DNA of 64,000 nucleotides from Candidatus Minthosoma caballi (GTDB lineage Bacteria; Bacteroidota; Bacteroidia; Bacteroidales; Bacteroidaceae), in assembly GCA_018064505.1 (NCBI GenBank), contig JAGHVC010000109.1, forward strand, positions 1 through 64,000. The letters run 5' to 3'. Positions 1 through 8,356 of this stretch are shown one piece after another. The translations under genes were made by a program, and so were the position numbers. The notes below the pieces were generated by a model, which did not search any database, had not been told where the DNA came from, and saw only the letters and a list, made by a program, of their open reading frames with translations. Within the stretch, counting starts at the first letter, position 1, and every line of letters starts with the position of its first letter.

Positions 1-71
1 TCAGCCGCTTCCTTCATCTGAACATCAGACAAAACGGGAGTTAAAATGAAAACGGTTTCGTATTGATTCAT
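1..71 (-). CDS. rpsF: 30S ribosomal protein S6, N-terminal part (runs off left edge)
   Basis: Reverse-strand translation from ATG at 71: [24 protein letters not shown]..., typical Bacteroidetes S6 N-terminus; open to window edge. Confidence 0.85.
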   Translation of the reverse strand, partial: [23 protein letters not shown]

Positions 72-397
72 AATTGATCAATAAAATAAGTTTGTGAATA
101 ATTTGTTTTAGTTTTTGCATTTCTGAGCCACTGGGTTTGTGCAGTTTTGAAACTGCTGAGCCCCGTTTTTTCAAAAAGCGGTGCAAAGGTAAGAATTTTC
201 TGCCGAAAACTAAAAGGAAATGGCATTTTTTTTCCTTTTGCAATATAAATATCGATTAATTTTGAAATTTCTTTGAAAAAAGTTTCGTGATTTGAAGAAA
301 AAGTGCTTATTTTGTAGCGAAAAACAAAAAGTGCCTAGACGATTTCAGGCGCTTGAAGTGTTTTGTCATTCTGATAATAATAAAAAATAACTATACA

Positions 398-571
398 ATG
401 AAAAATCTCGGAATTATCTTAATCATCGTTGGCGCATTGGCACAAGTTCTTTGCGCTCTTGTTCCAGCCATGGGCGATTTGGCTGACCAGAATTGGTACA
501 CTTGGGGTGCACTCGCACTCATCATCGTGGGTCTTATCACTCATATCGTCACGAATAAGAAGGTAGATTAA
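398..571 (+). CDS. small two-helix membrane protein
   Basis: MKNLGIILIIVGALAQVLCALVPAMGDLADQNWYTWGALALIIVGLITHIVTNKKVD; followed by a terminator. Confidence 0.7.
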   Translation: MKNLGIILIIVGALAQVLCALVPAMGDLADQNWYTWGALALIIVGLITHIVTNKKVD

Positions 572-594
572 TTTTCTGCTGATAAAAAATAAGA

Positions 595-625
595 AAGCCT
601 GAGCTCGAGCTCAGGCTTTTTTTGT
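595..625. terminator. intrinsic terminator (perfect palindrome gcctgagctcgagctcaggc + T-tract)
   Basis: AAGCCTGAGCTCGAGCTCAGGCTTTTTTTG. Confidence 0.85.
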
Positions 626-672
626 TTCATTATTTGTTGTATTTCTTTTTGGCGGTGAAGTAGGAATGCTTG

Positions 673-1404
673 TTATTCTTCTTCAGCAGCCTCTCCGTCT
701 GTAGTGATGACGAGCTTGTATCCCTTGCCATGCACATTGAGAATTTCCACTTTAGGGTCAGCCTTGAGGTGCTTGCGCAGCTTTGTGATGTACACATCCA
801 TTGAGCGTGCGTTGAAGTAGTTGTCGTCAATCCAAATTGTTTTGAGAGCGTAGTCGCGCTGCAAGAGCTCGTTCTGGCGGTTGCTGAGCAGCGTGAGGAG
901 CTCAGCCTCCTTAGTTGTGAGCTTTTCCTGATGATCGCCAAGGGTGAGAATCTGCTTCTGAGTGTCAAATGTGAATTCACCAATCTGACGCACAGTTGTG
1001 TCCTTGGCTTTCTTGCCACGCACGCGGCGAAGGATTGCTTCGATGCGGAACACGAGCTCTTCCATAGTGAATGGCTTAGTAATATAGTCGTCGGCGCCAA
1101 GCTCAAATCCTTCGCGCACATCGTCTTTCAGGTTCTTAGCAGTGAGGAACATGAATGGGATGTCGTAGTTGAGCTCACGAATCTTGCCTGCAAGCGTGAA
1201 TCCGTCCATCTTTGGCATCATCACATCGAGGATGCAGAGATCGAATGTGTTCTGAAGGAAAGCGCGGTAGCCTTCCTCGCCGTCTTGACAGAGGTGTGGG
1301 CGATAGCCTTTTGCTTCAAGATACTCGCGCAAGAGCATGCCAAGGCTCTCGTCGTCTTCACATAGAAGGATGTTTACTTCTTCAAGTTTCTCGTCTGGAA
1401 TCAT
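673..1404 (-). CDS. rprY: OmpR/PhoB-family response regulator (RprY-like)
   Basis: Receiver domain (LCEDDESLG, DVMMPKMDG, TAK) plus winged-helix C-terminus; adjacent histidine kinase. Confidence 0.85.
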   Translation of the reverse strand: MIPDEKLEEVNILLCEDDESLGMLLREYLEAKGYRPHLCQDGEEGYRAFLQNTFDLCILDVMMPKMDGFTLAGKIRELNYDIPFMFLTAKNLKDDVREGFELGADDYITKPFTMEELVFRIEAILRRVRGKKAKDTTVRQIGEFTFDTQKQILTLGDHQEKLTTKEAELLTLLSNRQNELLQRDYALKTIWIDDNYFNARSMDVYITKLRKHLKADPKVEILNVHGKGYKLVITTDGEAAEEE

Positions 1405-1524
1405 AGTTGTAATTGTATTTAGTTGTTAATGTTTTCTTTAGTTTTTTTCTTTCTCGAAATCCCAAGTTATTGGTTATCCGATTTTTCGAAATGTAGGAAT
1501 GTCGTTGCTAATTCTTCTTGAATT

Positions 1525-3051
1525 TTAGTCGTTTCTTAATTTAATGATGAACTTTGTTCCGATGCCAAGCTCGCTTTCCGCGTGTATAGTGCCGTGATGG
1601 TCTTTCACGATCTTATGAACATAAGCGAGTCCAAGGCCGAATCCCTTCACATCGTGTATGTTGCCTGTGTGCACTCTGTAGAATTTCTCGAAAATGCGTT
1701 TCAGGTCTTCTTTCTTGATGCCGATGCCGTTATCCTCGATGGAGATGCAAAGATGTCCTGGCTCGTTCCAAGTCTCTACATTAAGCTCGAGGCTTGCATC
1801 GCTGCGCTTATACTTGACAGCATTGTCCATCAGGTTGAATATCACATTTGTGAAGTGCATGTCGTCAACGCAGATTGTTGGATCGTCGGCGTGGAGGTTA
1901 GACACTATCTTGCCTCCGTTTTTCTCCACCTTCAGGGCGAAAGTATGCACCACTCCGGCAATGAGCTCGTTGATGTTCACCTCTTTCATGTGGAGGTTGG
2001 CTTTCTGATTCTCGTACATCGACATTTGCAGAACCTTCTCAACCTGGAAACGGAGTCGCTTTGTCTCGTCGATAATGGTGCTGGTCAGTCGCTGAGTGAG
2101 GTTAGGTGTTTTTGGCACTGAGGCATCGCCAAGCATCTGTGCGGCAAGCGAGATAGACGATATAGGAGTTTTGAACTCGTGCGTCATATTGTTGATGAAG
2201 TCGTTCTTCAGCTCTGTCAGCTTCTTCTGCCTGAACACAAGGATGAGTGTTACAATGAATGTGATGAGCAGGATGATTGTGAAGATGAGCGACGGCATCA
2301 TGAACCAGATGGAGCGCGAGATGTATTGTCCGTAGTCAGGGAAATGCACTTTCAGAATACCAGTTCGCAGCACAGGGTCGCTTTTGAAAAGAGTCTCGGA
2401 GAACGCCATTTCCTCGCCTTCTTCTTCATAGTCAGCGCATTTGTACACAGATGTGCCATTGCTTGTTGTCACACAAAAGTGGTATGGAATGTCGATGCCG
2501 TTGTTGTTGAGCTGCGCTTTGAGAATGTTGTCCAAGACATCGAAGTCAATTCGCTTGTCAATCGGACGATCGCTCGCCGTATAAAGGATGCTGTAGATAA
2601 CTTCCTCCACGAGACTCTTCTCATGAGCGTATCTCATATCCATGATTTCTTTCAAAGAGCGAGTGCGGTCGTTTGTTGTTGCTTCCTTCTTCGTGAAGAA
2701 CTTGTCCGAGAGGTTAGTGCTGGCGGTTGTCTCTCGCGAAGTGTACACGCTGCCATCCTTCGCTGTGACCTGGTGAGTGCGCTGAATCACCGACGAATCG
2801 GTTGACACATACACGGAGTCGATGGCTGTGGCAATGCCGTTCATTGCGTTTGGTCCCTGTTCAAGGTAGCGCTTTGCCTCTTCCAGCTCGAGCTGATGCG
2901 ATGTTTCATAAAGGCTTCGGCTCACTGACTCCTCGAAGTGCGCTCTTCGCATGGAAAGTATCTCTTCTATGTAGCGCATCTGCATGGCGAGAAGGCTGAC
3001 GAAGGAGATTCCCATCACGATGGCAAGTATTGTTATGGTCGATTTCTTCAT
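1525..3051 (-). CDS. rprX: membrane sensor histidine kinase (RprX-like)
   Basis: TM segments, H-box MTHEFKTPISSISLA, N/G boxes NLMDNAVKY, IEDNGIGI, GFGLGLAYV. Confidence 0.85.
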   Translation of the reverse strand: MKKSTITILAIVMGISFVSLLAMQMRYIEEILSMRRAHFEESVSRSLYETSHQLELEEAKRYLEQGPNAMNGIATAIDSVYVSTDSSVIQRTHQVTAKDGSVYTSRETTASTNLSDKFFTKKEATTNDRTRSLKEIMDMRYAHEKSLVEEVIYSILYTASDRPIDKRIDFDVLDNILKAQLNNNGIDIPYHFCVTTSNGTSVYKCADYEEEGEEMAFSETLFKSDPVLRTGILKVHFPDYGQYISRSIWFMMPSLIFTIILLITFIVTLILVFRQKKLTELKNDFINNMTHEFKTPISSISLAAQMLGDASVPKTPNLTQRLTSTIIDETKRLRFQVEKVLQMSMYENQKANLHMKEVNINELIAGVVHTFALKVEKNGGKIVSNLHADDPTICVDDMHFTNVIFNLMDNAVKYKRSDASLELNVETWNEPGHLCISIEDNGIGIKKEDLKRIFEKFYRVHTGNIHDVKGFGLGLAYVHKIVKDHHGTIHAESELGIGTKFIIKLRND

Positions 3052-3098
3052 TTTGTCTTTTTAAGCTCTTGCACTGCTGTGCTTATTGTTTTCGATTG

Positions 3099-3106
3099 CA
3101 AATGTA
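3099..3106 (-). promoter_or_regulatory. putative Bacteroidetes -7 element (TACATTTG on minus strand)
   Basis: caaatgta upstream of the histidine kinase gene. Confidence 0.4.
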
Positions 3107-3250
3107 GCTCAAATCTTAAATACGCGAACTATTTTAACTTAAAATCTAAATTATTTATCTAAAAATTTGCTAATGTTAACACAAATACAATGTTTTAGTT
3201 GCGAATTTGTTAATTATAGCGTATAAAATATTAGCTGGCAAGACAAAAAT

Positions 3251-3276
3251 GGAGGGTTTGCAACTGCAAACCCTCC
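3251..3276 (-). terminator. terminator downstream of EF-G paralogue
   Basis: Perfect palindrome ggagggtttgcaactgcaaaccctcc followed on minus strand by ATTTTTG. Confidence 0.75.
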
Positions 3277-3345
3277 TCAAATACGACAAATGAAGCGGCG
3301 GGGACCCACCATGATTGCTCATTTGTCTGAAAAAAAGTATTATAT

Positions 3346-5505
3346 TTATTCTTCTTCTTTGTTCTGAGCCTCAAACTCTGCCATGAGCTTCTGCTGGATG
3401 TCGCTAGGAACGAGCTCGTAGCTTGCGAACTTCATGATGAAGCTTGCGCGACCGCCAGTGATGCTTGACAAAGTAGTAGAGTAGCTGCTGAGGCTCTTCA
3501 ATGGCACCTTAGCGATGAGCTTTTCGTAGCCATTCTCACTTTCGCTGCCAATGATCATGCCGCGGCGTCCCTGAAGGTCAGACATTACATCGCCCATCTT
3601 GTCGCCAGGAACAAACACTTCTACATCATAGATTGGCTCGAGGAGCTTAGGGCCAGCATTCTTGAATGCCTCAGAGAATGCGTGACGACCTGCGAGCATG
3701 AATGAGAGCTCGTTTGAGTCAACTGGGTGCATCTTGCCGTCATATACGATTACTCTTACATCGCGAGCATAGCTGCCTGTGAGAGGGCCTTGCTCCATGC
3801 GGCTCATGATGCCTTTGAGGATGGCTGGCATGAAGCGAGAGTCGATAGCGCCACCAACAACAGAGTTGATGAACACAACCTTGCCGCCCCAATCCAGTGT
3901 GACTTCTTCCTTGCCTTTTGGAGTGATCTTGAACTCCTGATTGTTGAACTTGTATGTTGTAGGCTCAGGCATTCCCTCATAGTATGGCTCAACGATGAGG
4001 TGCACTTCACCAAACTGGCCAGCGCCGCCTGACTGCTTCTTGTGGCGATAGTCAGCACGAGCCGACTTAGTGATTGTCTCGCGATAAGGAATCTTTGGCT
4101 CTTCGAAGCGAACATAAATCTTCTCATTGTTCTCAAGACGCCACTTCAGAGTGCGGAGGTGGAACTCTCCCTGTCCCTTGATGAGTGTCTGCTTCAGTTC
4201 CTTGCTCTGTTCGAGGATCCATGTAGGATCTTCCTGGCTCATCTTCTGGATGGCAGCAACCATCTTTTCTGTGTCAGCCTCGTTCTCAGCCTTGATAGCA
4301 CGGATATACTTAGGGTTAGGGTACTTGACAAAGTTGAACTTATTCTCGCAGCCAGGGCCAACAAGCGTATTGCCTGTGCGAACATCCTTCAGCTTCACTG
4401 TGCAGCCAATGTCGCCAGCAACGAGTTCTTCCACCTTGATGCGGTTTGCGCCGGCACAAGCGAAGAGCTGAGCAACACGCTCCTTAGAGCCGCGATCTGC
4501 ATTGATCATGTCGTCGCCTTCATGCACCTTGCCGCTCATCACCTTGAAATACTGCACGCCGCCGATGTGTGGCTCGTTGGCAGTCTTGAAGAAGTAGAGA
4601 GATGTAGGAGCGTTAGGATCAGGGTTCACTTCCTCGCCGCGAGTGTTGTGCACCTGTGGCATTTCGTCAACAAATGGCACTACATTGCCGAGGAATTCCA
4701 TCAAGCGGCGAACACCCATGTCCTTGTATGCACAAACGCAGAATACAGGGAACATGCTTCTTGCAGCCAAGCCCTTGCGGATGCCTTCGCGCATTTCATC
4801 TTCAGTAAGGCTTTCTGTCTCGAAGAACTTCTCCATGAGAGTCTCGTCGTTCTCAGCAGCAGCCTCGACAAGAGCGCGATGCATTTCCTTAGCCTTCTCC
4901 ATTTCCTCTGCAGGGATATCCTCAATGATAGGAGCTCCGCCTTCAGGCTTCCATGAATACTTCTTCATGAGGAGCACATCGATGAGGGAGTTGAAGTCAG
5001 GACCTTCGTTGAGAGGGTACTGCACAGGAACAACCTTAGTGCCATAGATGTCGATGAGATTATCGAGCACTTGGTTGAAGTCGCACTTCTCAGAGTCGAG
5101 CTGGTTGACAAGGAAAATTACAGGCTTGCCAAGCTTCTCTGTGTAGCGGAAGTGGTTCTGAGTGCCAACTTCTGGACCATACTGACCGTTGAGAAGGAGA
5201 ATTGCTGTGTCAGTAACATTGAGAGCTGTCATTGCAGCACCTACGAAGTCGTCAGATCCTGGGCAGTCAATGATATTAAGTTTCTTACCATTCCATTCAA
5301 CATGATATACTGTAGAGAATACGCTGTATCCGTATTCCTGCTCAACAGGGAAATAGTCGCTCACTGTGTTCTTTGCAGTGATGCGGCCGCGGCGTCCAAT
5401 GATGCCTGCTTCATACAAGAGTGCTTCGGTAAGTGTTGTCTTGCCTGCACCATCATTGCCAAGGAGGGCAATGTTCTTAATTTCGTTGGTCTGGTAAACT
5501 TTCAT
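3346..5505 (-). CDS. fusA2: elongation factor G paralogue (EF-G2 type, degenerate GTPase motifs)
   Basis: Full-length EF-G architecture; P-loop GNDGAGKTT; G3 DCPGSDDF instead of DTPGHVDF; G4 NQLD instead of NKMD. Confidence 0.9.
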   Translation of the reverse strand: MKVYQTNEIKNIALLGNDGAGKTTLTEALLYEAGIIGRRGRITAKNTVSDYFPVEQEYGYSVFSTVYHVEWNGKKLNIIDCPGSDDFVGAAMTALNVTDTAILLLNGQYGPEVGTQNHFRYTEKLGKPVIFLVNQLDSEKCDFNQVLDNLIDIYGTKVVPVQYPLNEGPDFNSLIDVLLMKKYSWKPEGGAPIIEDIPAEEMEKAKEMHRALVEAAAENDETLMEKFFETESLTEDEMREGIRKGLAARSMFPVFCVCAYKDMGVRRLMEFLGNVVPFVDEMPQVHNTRGEEVNPDPNAPTSLYFFKTANEPHIGGVQYFKVMSGKVHEGDDMINADRGSKERVAQLFACAGANRIKVEELVAGDIGCTVKLKDVRTGNTLVGPGCENKFNFVKYPNPKYIRAIKAENEADTEKMVAAIQKMSQEDPTWILEQSKELKQTLIKGQGEFHLRTLKWRLENNEKIYVRFEEPKIPYRETITKSARADYRHKKQSGGAGQFGEVHLIVEPYYEGMPEPTTYKFNNQEFKITPKGKEEVTLDWGGKVVFINSVVGGAIDSRFMPAILKGIMSRMEQGPLTGSYARDVRVIVYDGKMHPVDSNELSFMLAGRHAFSEAFKNAGPKLLEPIYDVEVFVPGDKMGDVMSDLQGRRGMIIGSESENGYEKLIAKVPLKSLSSYSTTLSSITGGRASFIMKFASYELVPSDIQQKLMAEFEAQNKEEE

Positions 5506-5631
5506 TATTCTATTAGTTTTATTAAGGTATTAGTTTCAAAAATCGCGCTAAAATTACTGCTTTTTTGACTAATGGATAGTGGATTTTATATGTTGTAAAA
5601 CATTTTAGCATTTATTGTCAATAATTATGAT

Positions 5632-5639
5632 TAATTTTG
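5632..5639 (+). promoter_or_regulatory. putative -7 element TAATTTTG
   Basis: TAnnTTTG immediately upstream of hemW. Confidence 0.45.
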
Positions 5640-5647
5640 TGGCGTAA

Positions 5648-6763
5648 ATGGCAGGAATATACATACACATACCGTTTTGCAAGACAAGATGCATATATTG
5701 TGGCTTTTTCTCTACAACCTCGTTAGGGAAGAGGACTGCGTATGTAGATAAGCTCTGCAGCGAGCTCTCAGAGAGAAGAAGCTATTTGCCATCAGGGCAG
5801 ATAGACACGGTGTATTTTGGCGGAGGAACCCCATCGCAGTTGCCGGTAGAGGATGTGGGCAGGATTCTGCAATGCATTTATAATATATATAATGTACGCG
5901 AGGGTGCAGAAATCACATTAGAAGGAAATCCTGACGATCTGAGCAAGGAATGTCTGACAGATTTGAGAAGGATAGGGGTTAACCGCTTGAGCATGGGCGT
6001 GCAGACATTTGACAATAGACGCCTGTCGTTCTTACGCAGAAGACACAGTGCTGAGCAAGCAGAACAGGCAGTAAAGATGGCTCAAGAAGCAGGTTTCAGC
6101 AATATAAGCATTGACTTGATGTTTGGCTTTCCTTCGCAGAGCATTGAAGAGTGGGAGCAGGACTTGCAAAAGGCAGTCAGTCTTGGAGTGCAGCACATTT
6201 CGGCTTATTCGCTTATGTATGAAGAAGGCACGCAACTGACAAAGATGCTTGAAAAAGGAGAGGTTGAGGAGATAAGTGACGATCTGTCGCTGAAAATGTA
6301 TGAAGTGCTTATGACCACTCTCGCAGACAATGGATATGAGCACTACGAAATCTCGAACTTCGCAAAGCCAGGTTTTCGTTCAAGGCACAATTCAAGCTAT
6401 TGGCAAGGGATTCCGTACCTTGGGGTGGGGGCAGGAGCGCATTCTTACGATGGCGAGAGGAGGCATTTCAACCCAGATTCGTTGACGGGATATTTGTCGG
6501 GCGCAGCTTTGGACGAGGAAGTATTGACAAGCGACATGCTTTATGATGAGTTTGTTTTCACTGCATTAAGGACATCTGAGGGTATAAATCTTGATGAATT
6601 ATCGGCAAGATTTGGCGAACAACGCAAGGCATTTTGCATGGCAAATGCCGACAAGCACCTGAAGGCAGGATTGCTGGTGTGCGAAAATGGCGTTTTGCGA
6701 CTCACTCGCAAGGGGTTGTTTGTGTCAAATGATGTAATGTCTGACCTAATGTTCGTTGATTGA
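5648..6763 (+). CDS. hemW: radical SAM HemW-type protein (formerly coproporphyrinogen III oxidase-like)
   Basis: MAGIYIHIPFCKTRCIYCGFFS radical-SAM motif, YFGGGTPSQL. Confidence 0.9.
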   Translation: MAGIYIHIPFCKTRCIYCGFFSTTSLGKRTAYVDKLCSELSERRSYLPSGQIDTVYFGGGTPSQLPVEDVGRILQCIYNIYNVREGAEITLEGNPDDLSKECLTDLRRIGVNRLSMGVQTFDNRRLSFLRRRHSAEQAEQAVKMAQEAGFSNISIDLMFGFPSQSIEEWEQDLQKAVSLGVQHISAYSLMYEEGTQLTKMLEKGEVEEISDDLSLKMYEVLMTTLADNGYEHYEISNFAKPGFRSRHNSSYWQGIPYLGVGAGAHSYDGERRHFNPDSLTGYLSGAALDEEVLTSDMLYDEFVFTALRTSEGINLDELSARFGEQRKAFCMANADKHLKAGLLVCENGVLRLTRKGLFVSNDVMSDLMFVD

Positions 6764-6871
6764 ATTTCTTCTTTTTTGTTATTTTTGTCGCCAAAAGCCG
6801 TACAAATGATGAAATTGAAGGCTTGAAAACAAAAAAAGGGATAAAAACACTTGTATGTAAAAAAAAAGCCG

Positions 6872-6879
6872 TACCTTTG
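6872..6879 (+). promoter_or_regulatory. putative -7 element TACCTTTG with TTG about 18 nt upstream
   Basis: Upstream of small repeat lipoprotein gene. Confidence 0.5.
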
Positions 6880-6931
6880 CAGCGGTTTTGAAAGCAAATT
6901 GATTGTTTAACAAATTAAAAGCAAAAGAAAA

Positions 6932-7147
6932 ATGAAGAAGTTGGTATTTATGGTAGTTGCTGCTGTTGCAGTTACTGCATCTGTATCTTTCGCATCATGC
7001 AACGAGAAGGACATTAAGGCTCTCGATTCACTCGCAAACGCTCTCGATTCAGCTGCTGCTGTTCTCGATTCAGCTGCTGCTGAGCTCGATTCAGCTTCTA
7101 TCGCTCTCGATTCAGCTGCTGCTGCTATCGACTCAATCGCTGAGTAA
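6932..7147 (+). CDS. small Ala/Leu/Asp/Ser heptad-repeat lipoprotein (Lpp-like)
   Basis: Signal peptide with Cys (MKKLVFMVVAAVAVTASVSFASC) then ALDSAAA-type 7-residue repeats. Confidence 0.8.
   Translation: MKKLVFMVVAAVAVTASVSFASCNEKDIKALDSLANALDSAAAVLDSAAAELDSASIALDSAAAAIDSIAE
7018..7145 (+). repeat. 21-bp coding tandem repeat (ALDSAAA)
   Basis: gctctcgattcagctgctgct / gttctcgattcagctgctgct / gagctcgattcagcttctatc / gctctcgattcagctgctgct. Confidence 0.85.
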
Positions 7148-7209
7148 TTTTAGCGAAATCGCGAAAGAATCAACTAACTTAGGATTCTCAGAATCCATGA
7201 GGGAATTGG

Positions 7210-7241
7210 ACCTGCTTGACAATAGTCTTGCAGGTTTTTTT
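7210..7241 (+). terminator. intrinsic terminator
   Basis: ACCTGC-ttgacaatagtctt-GCAGGT + T7. Confidence 0.7.
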
Positions 7242-7273
7242 GTTTTAAATACAAGTTTTGCAAGCTCCACTTG

Positions 7274-7844
7274 CATGAGTAGTTATCGCTTTCGCTCAGG
7301 TAGTAAACTGGGAGTTATCGCTGATGGACATAAGTTCTCTGATTGGGTTGCTGATCACACTAAGGCTCAGGATTGGTACATGTATCCAACCACTGGTACT
7401 GTAAGCCAAAAAGTAGTTGGCGAAGTTGCCAAAATCACAACAACTGTGGGACACGAGTATGAGAAGTCAGATTACGGTACCACCATCTCTTTTCCTAACA
7501 AAAATACTGCTTATCAGTATGTGTTTGATGCAAATAGCACATTCGCTGATGCTACCAGCGTTACGATTACCCTTGCGCTGAAGGGAACTGCAGGCAATGC
7601 ACTTAAGGCTCATGACGGTATAAACACCACGGGGGATGCTCTCGGCACATGGCAACGCATTAACAATGGTGGCACTTTCACTACTGTAGGTGATGGTCAC
7701 AACTCTGGTACTACGAATGTCAACATAGAGGGCATGTATCAAATTACTCTTTCATCCGCAGACCTCGATGCTATCCGCACTGCTGGTCATTGGGCAATCA
7801 CTGCCAGCGAAACATCTGAAATCATCTACATCGCATTCAAGTAA
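7274..7844 (+). CDS. hypothetical protein, possibly a 5'-truncated remnant
   Basis: Protein-like translation (VGHEYEKSDYGTTISFPNKNTAYQYVFDANSTFADATSVTITLALKG...), no signal peptide and no clear start; frame also runs upstream through the lipoprotein gene. Confidence 0.4.
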
Positions 7845-7870
7845 GTTTGGAAATTAAGAATAAAGATAGG

Positions 7871-7911
7871 ACAGAGGGGGCGCGATTATTTCGTGCCCCC
7901 TCTGTTTTTTT
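7871..7911 (+). terminator. strong intrinsic terminator
   Basis: 11-bp stem ACAGAGGGGGC / GCCCCCTCTGT + T-tract. Confidence 0.85.
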
Positions 7912-8100
7912 CAGCCTTTCCTCGTTAATTTTCGCAAACACAAAGGGTGAGAGTAGCGGTTGTTTACGGGGGTAGGAAGCGCAACATATCGGGTGTGAGA
8001 CGAGAATCTGAACGAGGGTGAGATTGAGGTTTTTGTGACGACAAGTCTGATTTGATGTGCTTTTTGTGGCGATTCTCGTGATTCGGGAAGACTCAAATAC

Positions 8101-8182
8101 TTGCGCCCGTCACGCTTTATCGTTTACGCCTTGCAAGCCATATCGCTTCACGGGCATAAGCGATGATGCGTGACGGGCGCAA
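8101..8182. repeat. intergenic inverted repeat (perfect 15-bp arms)
   Basis: TTGCGCCCGTCACGC (8101-8115) and GCGTGACGGGCGCAA (8168-8182). Confidence 0.8.
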
Positions 8183-8356
8183 ACTTTTCGCTCTGTTTTT
8201 GAAAGATGTGTGTGATTATTTTATGTTAGTGAATAAATTTTATTTACTAAGTGACGATAAAATAATAACATGTTGCAATATTAAAAAATAAAGAACTATC
8301 TTTGTACTCTGAATCGAATGTATTTGATATAGAGAGTAAAGAAAGGAGATAAGATT

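Noticed and set aside
25-243. 72-aa ORF near left edge
   Set aside because: Overlaps the rpsF start/upstream region in another frame; better explained as rpsF N-terminus plus leader.
4042-4956. 304-aa plus-strand ORF
   Set aside because: Antisense to the EF-G2 gene; composition reflects the opposite-strand codon pattern; no recognisable domain.
7018-7145. Possible CRISPR-like or short repeat array
   Set aside because: 21-bp in-frame coding repeat without spacers; explained by the lipoprotein heptads.
6957-7196. N-terminal part of the 295-aa ORF (LLLQLLHLYLSHH...)
   Set aside because: Alternate frame of the heptad-repeat lipoprotein; only the part after ~7270 looks protein-like.
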